Below are positions 7,143 to 15,184 of a stretch of 64,000 nucleotides of DNA, piece after piece. The DNA comes from Kluyvera sp036759925. Its GTDB lineage: Bacteria; Pseudomonadota; Gammaproteobacteria; Enterobacterales; Enterobacteriaceae. The notes under the pieces are model-generated. The model was not told the DNA's origin. It saw nothing but the letters and a program-made list of their open reading frames with translations, and did no database searches. Numbering within the stretch: the first letter of the stretch is position 1; each line of letters begins with the position of its first letter. Where the stretch lies: NCBI RefSeq assembly GCF_036759925.1, contig NZ_JAPKIB010000003.1:62001-126000 (forward strand), in the 5' to 3' direction. The position numbers and the translations under genes were made by a program.

Positions 7143-7816
7143 GCATGGAACAGAAAGAAGCATTGTCGGCCGCCACCTATGTGCTGGGATTAACCGACCC
7201 GCTGCAGCGACGGCAGCTAGATAAACGTCTGGATGAGGACGACGATTTCGCCGCTGAAGTCGCGCGCTGGCAGAAGGCGTTTAGCGCTGTTGACATCACC
7301 ACGCGTGACGTTGCGCCCTCGCCAGGGCTTTGGCAGCACATCGCACGCGATCTGGTGCCACATCAGACCGCCCAGGTCGCTTCATCGGCGGGAAATCGTC
7401 CGTTATTCTGGCTAGGCTGGGCGCTTGCCGCCACGTTGGGTGGCGTTGTTATCCTCACTCAGGTGATAAAACCAGACTCTCCCTCTGCACTACAGACCAT
7501 TGCCATTCTTAGTGATAAACAGTCAGAGCGGCAGTTCGTGGTGATGCTGGATAGATCGGTTTCTACGCTTCAGGTCTCGGCGCTAGGTGTCACCTTGCCG
7601 CACGACAAAACGCTGCAACTGTGGATGATCAAAGGCAGCGCCCCGCCGCGCTCGCTCGGGCTTATCACCCAGCGTGACGGCAACACCTTCAAGCTCCCCG
7701 CCGAGGCGCTGGATAATCAGACCGTACTGGCCATCAGCCTGGAACCGCCAGGCGGCTCTCCGCTGCCCGGACCGTCCGGCCCGGTGGTGTATCAGGGCAG
7801 CGTCAGAGCGCTGTAG
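7139..7816 (+). CDS. Anti-sigma factor, RskA type
   Basis: 225-residue membrane protein starting at the ATG in the ATGA overlap with the sigma-factor stop; a start 12 bp earlier would lie inside the sigma gene without gain. An N-terminal cytosolic region of about 85 residues (AATYVLGLTDPLQRRQLDKR, FAAEVARWQKAF) matches the RskA N-terminal sigma-binding pattern. One membrane helix follows (LFWLGWALAATLGGVVILTQV), then a periplasmic RskA C-terminal domain with LQLWMIKGSAPPRSLGLI and VLAISLEPPGGSPLPGPSGPVVYQG. No zinc-binding HxxxCxxC motif is present. It should hold the sigma factor at the inner membrane and release it on proteolysis or redox change. No protease gene is adjacent. Confidence 0.9.
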   Translation: MSMEQKEALSAATYVLGLTDPLQRRQLDKRLDEDDDFAAEVARWQKAFSAVDITTRDVAPSPGLWQHIARDLVPHQTAQVASSAGNRPLFWLGWALAATLGGVVILTQVIKPDSPSALQTIAILSDKQSERQFVVMLDRSVSTLQVSALGVTLPHDKTLQLWMIKGSAPPRSLGLITQRDGNTFKLPAEALDNQTVLAISLEPPGGSPLPGPSGPVVYQGSVRAL

Positions 7817-7827
7817 CGCAAGAAAGC

Positions 7828-7852
7828 GCGTGGCAACGCGGTGTTGCCACGC
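7828..7852. terminator. Hairpin between convergent anti-sigma and P-ATPase genes
   Basis: GCGTGGCAAC and GTTGCCACGC form a perfect 10-bp stem with loop GCGGT. It lies in the 41-bp gap between two convergent genes. The lack of a T-run leaves its strength uncertain. Confidence 0.5.
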
Positions 7853-7857
7853 TCGGT

Positions 7858-9765
7858 TTAGTGGGTCTCATCGAACTGCAACAACCGCCCGGTGTTGAGC
7901 AGCACCAGCAGCGTGCTGAGATTATGCAGCACCGCCGCGATCAGCGCGCCAGCCGAACCCAGCAATCCCATCGCCGCCGCCGCGACGATCAGAATCGTCC
8001 AGCCTAGCCCAATAAAGACGTTGACCTGCAGCGTCGAACGACATTTACGGCTCAGGCGGATAGCGCTCGGCAAGCGGCGCAAATCACCGCCCGCCAGCAC
8101 TACGTCCGCCGACGCCAGCGCGATATCCGCACCGCTGCCGCCCATCGCGATACCCACCGCACCCGCTTTTAACGCCAACGCATCGTTGATGCCATCGCCA
8201 ACGACCATCGGCCGCCAGCCGTCATCCACCATCTCCTGCACCTGACGCAGTTTTTCCGCCGGTAGCGCTTCAGCGGCCAATTCATTAATGCCCGCCTGCT
8301 GCGCCACGCGCTCGGCAACCGCCAGCCGATCGCCGGTCAGCAGCTGTACACGGTTAACGCCCAGCGATTGCAGTTCGGCCATCACCGCGGGCGCTTCCGG
8401 TCGCAGGGTATCTTCCAGCAGGAACCAGCCGAGGAAAACGCCATCAAGCGCCAACCCGACTACCGGGCCTTCATGCTCAGGTACTGGCGATACCGGCACA
8501 TGATGCTGGGTAAACAGCGCCTGCCGTCCGAGTAGCGCAACGCCGTCATCGGTGGTCGCCGTAATCCCAACGCCCTGAATCTCTTCAACCTCACGCAACC
8601 CGATGTTACCCGGCGCGGCCACGGTCTCCGCCAGCACCCGGCTTACCGGGTGGTTACTGGTGGCACCCAGCGCAGCCGCCAGTTCAAGCACCCGTTCACG
8701 TGGAAGATCCGTCGCCAACACTGCTTCCACAAAGCTCAAACGCCCCTGGGTCAACGTTCCGGTTTTATCGACGATCAGCGCATCGACATCCGCCAGCTCT
8801 TCAAGAAATGCCGCATTACGGATCAGAATGCCGTGCCGCGCCGCGACGGCAATACCCGCCATCGCGGTGGCCGGAGCCGAAAGCACCAGTGCGCAGGGGC
8901 ATGCCGCCACCAGCACCGCCAGCATGGCCTGGCTGTTGTAGGTTAAAAACCAGGTGGTCGCCGCAATCAGCAGCACCAGAATAAGGTAGTGGCCCGCGTA
9001 GCGCTCGAGCATACGGGTGATTGGCGGTTTTGCCTGCTCGGCATCCTTCATCAGCGCGATCACTTTGCCGAGCGTCGACTGGTCGCCGGTATGGCTGACT
9101 TCAACGCGTAGCAGGCCGTTCAGGTTGATGCTGCCCGCAAAAACGTTCATACCAGTTGTCGCCTCAACCGGTACAGACTCACCGGTAATGTGCGCCACAT
9201 CAAGACTGGCCTGACCGGAAAGAATTCGTCCATCGGCAGGAACCCGGTCGCCCGGTCGCACCTCGACCACATCTCCCGCTTGCAGATGCTGGCTGTCAAC
9301 GGACTCCAGTTCACCGTTGGCCCGTACGCGTCGAGCCTGGCTGCGCGTCAGCTTGCTCAGCCCGGCGATCGCCTGACGGGTCCCCATCACGCTGCGCTCT
9401 TCGAGGATATGGCCAAAAATCATGATCACCGGCAGCAGCGCGGCGGTCATTAAATCCCCCAGCGCCCAGGCACCGAGCATGGCCAGTACCACCAGCAGGT
9501 CGGTCACGCCGTGCAGGTCCGGGTGCAGCAGGCTGTGCCACGCGGCACGAAATACCGGTACCGCCACCAGCAGCCAGGCGACGCCGGCAAGAATATCGCT
9601 AATGCCGGGCTGGTCCGGGGCGATGGCCCGCCAAAGCAGGCTCAGCAACAGCAGACCGATGGTGACCATGGTCAGCGTCAACTGACGCTGCATGCGTCGC
9701 TGTTCGGCGGGTGTTTGCAGATTGCCGCTAAAGTGAATATGGCCGTGGCTACACTGATGGCTCAT
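7858..9765 (-). CDS. P1B-type heavy-metal-translocating ATPase without HMA domain
   Basis: 635-residue membrane metal pump with eight predicted helices. It shows the actuator TGES (194-197), the metal-site CPC in helix 6 (289-291), the phosphorylation motif DKTGTLT (Asp333), the nucleotide-binding SNHPVS and the hinge GDGINDALAL. It lacks the usual N-terminal HMA domain and instead begins MSHQCSHGHIHFSG, a Cys/His cluster that could bind metal. The last helix has LHNLSTLLVLLN where Zn/Cd/Pb pumps (ZntA) have a conserved Asp and Co/Fe pumps have HEGxT, so substrate assignment is open. It is the last gene of a four-gene operon with three SPFH proteins (4-bp ATGA overlaps). A Zur-like site at the operon head hints at zinc homeostasis. 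Confidence 0.93.
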   Translation of the reverse strand: MSHQCSHGHIHFSGNLQTPAEQRRMQRQLTLTMVTIGLLLLSLLWRAIAPDQPGISDILAGVAWLLVAVPVFRAAWHSLLHPDLHGVTDLLVVLAMLGAWALGDLMTAALLPVIMIFGHILEERSVMGTRQAIAGLSKLTRSQARRVRANGELESVDSQHLQAGDVVEVRPGDRVPADGRILSGQASLDVAHITGESVPVEATTGMNVFAGSINLNGLLRVEVSHTGDQSTLGKVIALMKDAEQAKPPITRMLERYAGHYLILVLLIAATTWFLTYNSQAMLAVLVAACPCALVLSAPATAMAGIAVAARHGILIRNAAFLEELADVDALIVDKTGTLTQGRLSFVEAVLATDLPRERVLELAAALGATSNHPVSRVLAETVAAPGNIGLREVEEIQGVGITATTDDGVALLGRQALFTQHHVPVSPVPEHEGPVVGLALDGVFLGWFLLEDTLRPEAPAVMAELQSLGVNRVQLLTGDRLAVAERVAQQAGINELAAEALPAEKLRQVQEMVDDGWRPMVVGDGINDALALKAGAVGIAMGGSGADIALASADVVLAGGDLRRLPSAIRLSRKCRSTLQVNVFIGLGWTILIVAAAAMGLLGSAGALIAAVLHNLSTLLVLLNTGRLLQFDETH

Positions 9766-10832
9766 GGTTTTGCCTCGCTATGGGTTGGCGCAGCCGGCTG
9801 CGACGGCAAGCCTTGCAGGATAAGACGACTGTCGTCACCGGGCGCGACGGTAATCACCTGCCCCGACTGCGCCAGAATATGAGCCACTTTGTCACGCCAG
9901 ACGCGCTGGAGCAGCCCGCCATCGGTGCCGTCATGGCGGGCCTGAGCCAGTTGAACAATGGTGCGGGTGTCCACGTTAGCCTGCGCCACAATTTCCTGAC
10001 CGCGTGCCTGCGCCTGGCCCAGCGTGCGGTCGGCCTGCTGCTGCGCCTGTTGGGTACGCAGCGCCGCCGCCGTGCGGGCGCTGGCCACCGCCTGCTCCGC
10101 CTGCTGTCCGGCAGCCAGCACGGCGTTAAACGCCGCCACGGCGTTCTCCGGCAGTGAAGAGGTGATATCCACACGCTCAATACGAATGCCCGGATCGTTG
10201 CCTCCGGCGGCTAACCGCGTCAGGCTTTGCGCCATCGCCTGCTTAAAATCACTGCGCAGCTGAATACGCTGCTGCGCCGCACGACTGTCGTTTTGCAGCG
10301 TCTCAGGGCGGGTCACCAGAATCGAGTCCAGATCGCGGCCCACGCACACCACCGCCGCCGCGCGTTCTGCCAGACGGTCAATCAACGGCTCAATATGCGG
10401 GCGCTGCAGCGCAAACTGCACCGGATCGTCAACCCGCCAGAACACCCGCACGTTAAGCTGCACCACGCCCGCATCGCCGGTCAGCAAGTAGCCCGCGCCT
10501 GCGCCTGCATCGTTATCACGGTCCCAGCTGTTAATCTGGCTTAGCTGCTGCTCCCGCTGCAACGCCCTAACGTCGCGTTCAAGAATACGCTCCGAACCCG
10601 GCACCCGCTCTACCCGTTCAATCGGGTACGGCCAGGCAAACAGCAGCCCCGCACCTTCCACTCGCACCGGTTTACCGAAGCGGTAGACCACCGCCCGGCT
10701 GTCCGGGGCTATCTGGTAGATGCTGGAAAACAGCCACGCGCAGGCGGCAATCATCGCCGCCGCGTAGAGCGCAAAAAAGGCCAGGCGGTACGACTGCCCC
10801 CACGGCGTGGATATCTGCGCATCACGCATCAT
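9762..10832 (-). CDS. SPFH-domain membrane protein (HflK/HflC-like), third of the operon
   Basis: 356 residues with one N-terminal membrane anchor (about residues 15-40, YRLAFFALYAAAMIAACAWLF). The SPFH/band-7 domain follows, with PDSRAVVYRFGKPVRVEGAGLLFAWPYPIERVE, and then an Ala/Gln-rich coiled coil (about 230-305: AGQQAEQAVASARTAAALRT and so on). Such proteins oligomerise into periplasmic cages or membrane microdomains; HflK and HflC of E. coli surround FtsH. Its start overlaps the stop of the preceding SPFH gene and its stop overlaps the ATPase start, so all are translationally coupled. Tandem ATGATG starts exist; the first is given. It diverges enough from E. coli HflK/HflC to be a separate paralogue family. 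Confidence 0.88.
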   Translation of the reverse strand: MMRDAQISTPWGQSYRLAFFALYAAAMIAACAWLFSSIYQIAPDSRAVVYRFGKPVRVEGAGLLFAWPYPIERVERVPGSERILERDVRALQREQQLSQINSWDRDNDAGAGAGYLLTGDAGVVQLNVRVFWRVDDPVQFALQRPHIEPLIDRLAERAAAVVCVGRDLDSILVTRPETLQNDSRAAQQRIQLRSDFKQAMAQSLTRLAAGGNDPGIRIERVDITSSLPENAVAAFNAVLAAGQQAEQAVASARTAAALRTQQAQQQADRTLGQAQARGQEIVAQANVDTRTIVQLAQARHDGTDGGLLQRVWRDKVAHILAQSGQVITVAPGDDSRLILQGLPSQPAAPTHSEAKP

Positions 10833-11830
10833 GGTTTCGCCGTCTCTTTGAGCTCATCCGGCCCCTGCACCAGCGCCCGGAACGGCTCTGCATCGGTACG
10901 CAGCACCATACGGGTATTGCCATTGACGATGGTGCTCAGCGTATCCAGCGAGCGCAGCAGGTTATACAACTGCGGGTCGCTGGCCCAGGCTTTGCCGTAA
11001 ATCGTTGCCGCATCGCGCTGGGCGTTTGCCACAATGGTCGCCGCCTTGACGGAAGCATCGGCCTCTACAATGCGCCCATCACGATCGGCCTGGGAGTGAA
11101 TCTCCGCCGCCAGACGTTTGCCTTCCGCCGTTCGCTCTGCCGCAATGGTTTCACGCTCGGCGCGCATGCGGTCAACGGTGGCATTGAGGGTCACCGCCGG
11201 TAGCGTCAGCCGTTCAATGCCGGTCTGGATAACTTCAATACCGTAACTATTGAGCAACTGTGCTTTTAACTGCGCCTGAAGCGCCTGCTCCAGCTGGGCG
11301 ATTTTCACTTTGCTGCTGTCGACGTTGACGATATCTGCCAGCGCGTAGTTACTGGTGGTGGTTTCCAGCGCCGAGCCGATAAAGGTACGAATCTGACGCG
11401 CCGCTTCATCCGGCTGGTTCTGTACCGCACGGATAAAACGCAGCACATTGCCGTCGTCCGGTTTCACCTTCCAGATAACCCAAGCCTGCACTAGCACCCG
11501 CAGCCCGTCTCGGGTACCCACATCCTGCAAACCGCTGGAGGTAGAACGCACGCGCAGGTCAACGTTGATTGGCGTTTCAAACGGCGCCGGTAAACGCCAC
11601 GCCAGCCCCGGAGAAAGCAGCACGCGCTCCGGATTGCCAAAACGGGTCACCACCGTCGCGCTGCCCGCGCTGACGTTAAGCAGGCAGGCCGTTAGTACCG
11701 CCAGCGTCAGTAAAAAGGCCGCAATACCGAGCCGCAACGCCCGCTTATTGCGCAGCGGCGCGGGAGAGGCCGTCTGACGCACGCCCACTTTTTCCGTACG
11801 CTGCGGAGGAACGATTGAATGGATCTTCAT
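10829..11830 (-). CDS. SPFH-domain membrane protein (HflC-like), second of the operon
   Basis: 333 residues. After a short Arg/Lys-rich cytosolic tail come one membrane helix (LRLGIAAFLLTLAVLTACLLNV, about 32-54) and an SPFH domain with GSATVVTRFGNPERVLLSPGLAWRLPAPFETPINVD. This closely follows HflC (VVTRFGKV, PGLHFKIPFIETVK). A coiled coil with RMRAERETIAAERTAEGKRL and EADASVKAATIVANAQRDAA covers about 215-285; RAERE-type helices are an HflC hallmark. E. coli HflC modulates FtsH proteolysis, but no protease gene is present here, and the partner is more likely the metal ATPase of the same operon. Both ends overlap the neighbours by 4 bp. Confidence 0.88.
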   Translation of the reverse strand: MKIHSIVPPQRTEKVGVRQTASPAPLRNKRALRLGIAAFLLTLAVLTACLLNVSAGSATVVTRFGNPERVLLSPGLAWRLPAPFETPINVDLRVRSTSSGLQDVGTRDGLRVLVQAWVIWKVKPDDGNVLRFIRAVQNQPDEAARQIRTFIGSALETTTSNYALADIVNVDSSKVKIAQLEQALQAQLKAQLLNSYGIEVIQTGIERLTLPAVTLNATVDRMRAERETIAAERTAEGKRLAAEIHSQADRDGRIVEADASVKAATIVANAQRDAATIYGKAWASDPQLYNLLRSLDTLSTIVNGNTRMVLRTDAEPFRALVQGPDELKETAKP

Positions 11831-13728
11831 GGTTTGCTGGCCTTCTGTGGTGCAGTGCTATCGGAGAGCGCAGGATACTGGCGCATATCCAGAACGGGTT
11901 CATTGGTGCCCTGAAGATGACTATCCAGGATGAGAAGCGGCGTATGGGCCAGCGTCTGGCTCAGAATGTGGTAACGGCGCTCGAGAATAAAGGCCTGACC
12001 GGCCTGCTGCCAGGCCTGGCTGTCGGCGGCAAACTGCGCCGCGGCGGCCTGGGCGCGGGAGAGATTTTCCGCCGCAAACGCCTGCGCATCGTTCTCGCGG
12101 GTTTCGGCGTTTTGTCGCGCACCGTTAGTCACCGTCGCGGCATAGCCCCGCTCGCGAGCCACCCGTGCGCTGGCGGCAATTTGCGCAGCCTGCACGCCGT
12201 GATAGGCGTCAGCAGCCCCGGCTGGCGGATGGATCGCTTCGATACGGGTAGAGAGCAGTTCAACGCCGGTGTTCAGTGCGGTTAAGCGCTGCTGGATTTG
12301 CTGATTGAGCGTCGTCGACAGGCTGGCACGCTGCTCGTTGAGCAGTTCATCGAGCTGTTTGCTGGCAAACTGCGCCACCAGCACCTGACGGGCAATGCTG
12401 CGGATCAGCACCGGCAAATCTTCCGCCTGATACTGGCTGTTGAGCGCATCTTCATTGCGCAGCCCCACGCGCCAGATAAGGCGGATATCCATGTTCACTA
12501 TCTGGAAACTCTGCTTATCGGCGGCCTGGCTGGCAATCACCTGCGACTGGTCGGTCAGATGGCTGCTGTCCCATAAACGCCAGCTATTCTGCGGCGCCGG
12601 GCCTTCTGCGCTGTCCGGTACGTCGTTACGCGCCTTCTGCTCCGGCTCATCGCTCAGGCGCAGCTCATGCACCGCGCCGAACTCCACGGCGCGCACCCGG
12701 CCAAACGGCCAGGGCAGACCGGCGTGCAGCCCCGGCGAGAGCACCGCCATCGGGCGACCAAAGCGCTCGTAAATGCCCCGCTGATGCAGCGGCACCTGCG
12801 TCAATCCGCTCAGCAACCAGCCAAGCACCGCCAGCCCGCAAACCACCGGGACGATGGTTTTGCCCATCAGGCGAAATGCCTGAACCTGACGCAGATCGAT
12901 GCCAAAGCGTTGTTCCAGCGTGTCGAGAACAAAAGCCAGCGGGCGTAGTGGCCAGCGATACTGGGCGGCAAGCAGGCTACGGGTCAGGAAACGGGGATAG
13001 CTATCCTGCGGCAACGGCGTGGCCATCACCATCAGCACGCGCAAGAAATATTCCAATGCCACCAGCAGCACCAGCAGGCAGCCCAGTTTGATAAGCCACA
13101 ACGTCAGCGTCGGCGAGTAGGTGACCAGCAGCAGCGACCCGGCCAGCAGGAGCAGCAGGTTCAGCATGACGCGCGTCAGCCCGACATATTCCTGCTGGTA
13201 GCGCCAGTGGCGGATGGTCTTAAAAGAAATAGTGCGTTCGATAACCAGCAGGCCGAAGCTGATGACCAGCAGAATGCCGGGGATGACCCGGCTTATCGCC
13301 GTGTCGGCTTCACTGGCGGGGCTGCGATCCGCCAGGCCGGAAACGGCGAAAAAGATCGCCAGCAGCGACAGCACCGCGGTCAGCGCCAGGTGGTTTTGGA
13401 AATAGTTCAGCCAGCTCTGTATGGCGGGAGGGAGTAACTGACGCTGCCGCGCTGGGGGGGATTCATCGCTTTGCGCCGCTGGGGCTGGGGCTGGGGCTGG
13501 GCACTCATAGCGTATGGCGTTATCAACAAACGCCAGCGCCACCAACACGATAGCCAGCAGCAGTCGGAATGTGGGCAGCCAGAGTCCGGTTCCTGCGATT
13601 AATAGCAGGAACGCGTAAATCAGGCCGACCAGCAGCAGTACGCCGTAGAGGGAAAATCTAGCAATGGTAAGACGCAAAAACAGGCGCGGATGCGGCGCCT
13701 TATTCTGCAATAGCGGTGGTAATGACAC
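11827..13728 (-). CDS. Polytopic SPFH-domain protein (HflK-like) with extra membrane domain, first of the operon
   Basis: About 633 residues from the GTG at 13728, which follows GGGAG at 7-base spacing; the ATG at 13770 has no ribosome site. The first 330 or so residues are not found in ordinary HflK: they hold about six or seven hydrophobic helices (FSLYGVLLLVGLIYAFLLL, VIPGILLVISFGLLVI, LWLIKLGCLLVLLVALEY, TIVPVVCGLAVLGWLLSGL) and an Ala-Pro repeat (CPAPAPAPAAQSDESPPAR). The SPFH domain then begins TQVPLHQRGIYERFGRPMAVLSPGLHAGLPWPFGRV, followed by an Ala-rich coiled coil. It heads an operon of three SPFH genes plus a P1B ATPase and could form the scaffold for the pump. I know of no characterised protein with this architecture. 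Confidence 0.85.
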   Translation of the reverse strand: MSLPPLLQNKAPHPRLFLRLTIARFSLYGVLLLVGLIYAFLLLIAGTGLWLPTFRLLLAIVLVALAFVDNAIRYECPAPAPAPAAQSDESPPARQRQLLPPAIQSWLNYFQNHLALTAVLSLLAIFFAVSGLADRSPASEADTAISRVIPGILLVISFGLLVIERTISFKTIRHWRYQQEYVGLTRVMLNLLLLLAGSLLLVTYSPTLTLWLIKLGCLLVLLVALEYFLRVLMVMATPLPQDSYPRFLTRSLLAAQYRWPLRPLAFVLDTLEQRFGIDLRQVQAFRLMGKTIVPVVCGLAVLGWLLSGLTQVPLHQRGIYERFGRPMAVLSPGLHAGLPWPFGRVRAVEFGAVHELRLSDEPEQKARNDVPDSAEGPAPQNSWRLWDSSHLTDQSQVIASQAADKQSFQIVNMDIRLIWRVGLRNEDALNSQYQAEDLPVLIRSIARQVLVAQFASKQLDELLNEQRASLSTTLNQQIQQRLTALNTGVELLSTRIEAIHPPAGAADAYHGVQAAQIAASARVARERGYAATVTNGARQNAETRENDAQAFAAENLSRAQAAAAQFAADSQAWQQAGQAFILERRYHILSQTLAHTPLLILDSHLQGTNEPVLDMRQYPALSDSTAPQKASKP

Positions 13729-13808
13729 CCTGATGCTCCCAATGGTTTCGCCTACCCGGCTGCAACACATCTGGTAATAGCAGGAATGGCAAACGGATGC
13801 GGATTTTG

Positions 13809-13827
13809 GCGTTACGATATAACATCA
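13809..13827 (-). promoter_or_regulatory. Zur-like operator before the SPFH/P-ATPase operon
   Basis: Read on the minus strand, GATGTTATATCGTAACGC has a perfect left Zur half-site ATGTTATA and keeps TAAC of the right half (consensus ATGTTATANTATAACAT). It overlaps a likely -10 region about 80 bp upstream of the first gene. GATAATGAT just upstream also gives half a Fur box, so Fur is an alternative. Confidence 0.5.
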
Positions 13828-13904
13828 TTATCATATACAAAACAGAATATAATAAGCCGCCGCAACCATTTTCGTATCAATATGTAACCGGATATTCCGT
13901 AGGC

Positions 13905-15131
13905 TTATTCCTGCGCCAACGTGCGCTGCTCTCCGCCTTTGCCTTTCATCACCATCACAAAGCACAGCAGCGTAAAGGCCATCATGATCCAGGCCATCGC
14001 CCACGGCGTGCCGTCGCTAAACACCGACAGCAGCAGCGACGAGACGATCCCGCTGCCGTACTGCAACGAGCCAATCAGCGCCGAGGCCGACCCCGCCAGA
14101 TTCGATGGCACCGTATCCAGCGCGGCGGCGGTAGAGGCCGCGGCGACAATGCCGTTCATCGAGAAGAAGATAAAGATAGTCAGCACCATCGCCACCATGC
14201 CGCCCATATGCGTTTTCACCGACAGCGCCAGCAGTACGGTCGCCAGCGCGGCCACAAAGGCGGCTACCCGCAACAGCGTATGCAACGGGTGACGCTGCAC
14301 TAAGCGGCGGTTAACGGAGCTTAGCGCCATCACGCCGATAATATTGACCGCAAACAGCCAGCCGTAGTGCTGCGGATCAACGTGGTAGTAGCTGATATAG
14401 ACAAACGGTGAACCGGCGATAAAGGCGTAGGCCGCCACGTAGAAAAAGCTCACGCACAGGGTGTAGCGCATAAACTCGCGGTTTTTCAACAGCGAAGCGT
14501 AGTTGCCAAACGCGCTGCTGATGGGCGTGGTCAGCCGTTTTTCGCCCGGCAGCGTTTCCGGTAGCCACCACAGCGCGATAAACATCGCCGCCCCCATCAC
14601 CACCAGCAGCCAGAACACTGCGCGCCAGGAAGCGATCGTCACAATCTGCCCACCGAGCAGCGGGCCCACCACCGGGGCGATGGCGCTGATAATCACCAGC
14701 GTCGAGAGCATCTGCGCCGCGCGGGTGCGGGCATAGAGGTCGCGAATCATTGCGCGCGCCAACATCGGGCCGGTACAGGCGCCGAACGCCTGGAACACTC
14801 GCCAGAAAACAATCTGCGGCATGTCGCTCGACAGCGCGCAACCGGCAGAGCCAATCACAAACAGAACCATACCAATAAACAGCGGGATACGACGGCCAAT
14901 GCGGTCGCTAATTGGCCCCCAGATAAGCTGGGCAAACGAGAAGCCAATCAGGAAGCCGGTAATGGTCAGTTCGACGTTCCCCTGCAGTTCGGCGGCCATC
15001 ATCGGCATGGCGGGCAGGTAGATATCGGTTGAAAGCGAGGTAAATGCCATCAGCGCACCGAGAATCACAATAAAGAAGATCCCGGAGGTGGCGGCGCGTT
15101 TATTCGGCGTGGAGTGTTCGGTTCTGCTCAT
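13905..15131 (-). CDS. Bcr/CflA-family MFS drug-efflux transporter
   Basis: 408-residue, 12-helix major facilitator in the DHA1 drug:H+ antiporter family. It has the family hallmark STDIYLPAMPMMAAEL in helix 1, the loop 2-3 signature WGPISDRIGRRIPLFIG (motif A) and motif C in helix 5 (AIAPVVGPLLGG). Bcr/CflA proteins export compounds such as bicyclomycin and sulfonamides, and some export sugars or cysteine; the substrate here is not determinable. It is 53 bp downstream of an SDR gene on the same strand, which is divergent from a LysR regulator. The arrangement suggests a small LysR-controlled detoxification unit. It is not the E. coli ydhC orthologue by position, which would lie beyond cfa. 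Confidence 0.9.
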   Translation of the reverse strand: MSRTEHSTPNKRAATSGIFFIVILGALMAFTSLSTDIYLPAMPMMAAELQGNVELTITGFLIGFSFAQLIWGPISDRIGRRIPLFIGMVLFVIGSAGCALSSDMPQIVFWRVFQAFGACTGPMLARAMIRDLYARTRAAQMLSTLVIISAIAPVVGPLLGGQIVTIASWRAVFWLLVVMGAAMFIALWWLPETLPGEKRLTTPISSAFGNYASLLKNREFMRYTLCVSFFYVAAYAFIAGSPFVYISYYHVDPQHYGWLFAVNIIGVMALSSVNRRLVQRHPLHTLLRVAAFVAALATVLLALSVKTHMGGMVAMVLTIFIFFSMNGIVAAASTAAALDTVPSNLAGSASALIGSLQYGSGIVSSLLLSVFSDGTPWAMAWIMMAFTLLCFVMVMKGKGGEQRTLAQE

Positions 15132-15184
15132 AATGTCCTGACAAAAAAGAAGAAACCGGCAGACGCGTGCTGCCGGTGAAGGGG

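Noticed and set aside
7858..11830. Considered true hflK/hflC with FtsH regulation
   Set aside because: Sequences differ clearly from E. coli HflK/HflC, there are three genes instead of two, and the partner gene is an ATPase; the hflX-hflK-hflC neighbourhood is absent.
13479..13501. Tandem GGGGCT repeat
   Set aside because: It is inside the first SPFH gene and encodes an Ala-Pro linker; a simple coding microsatellite, not a separate element.
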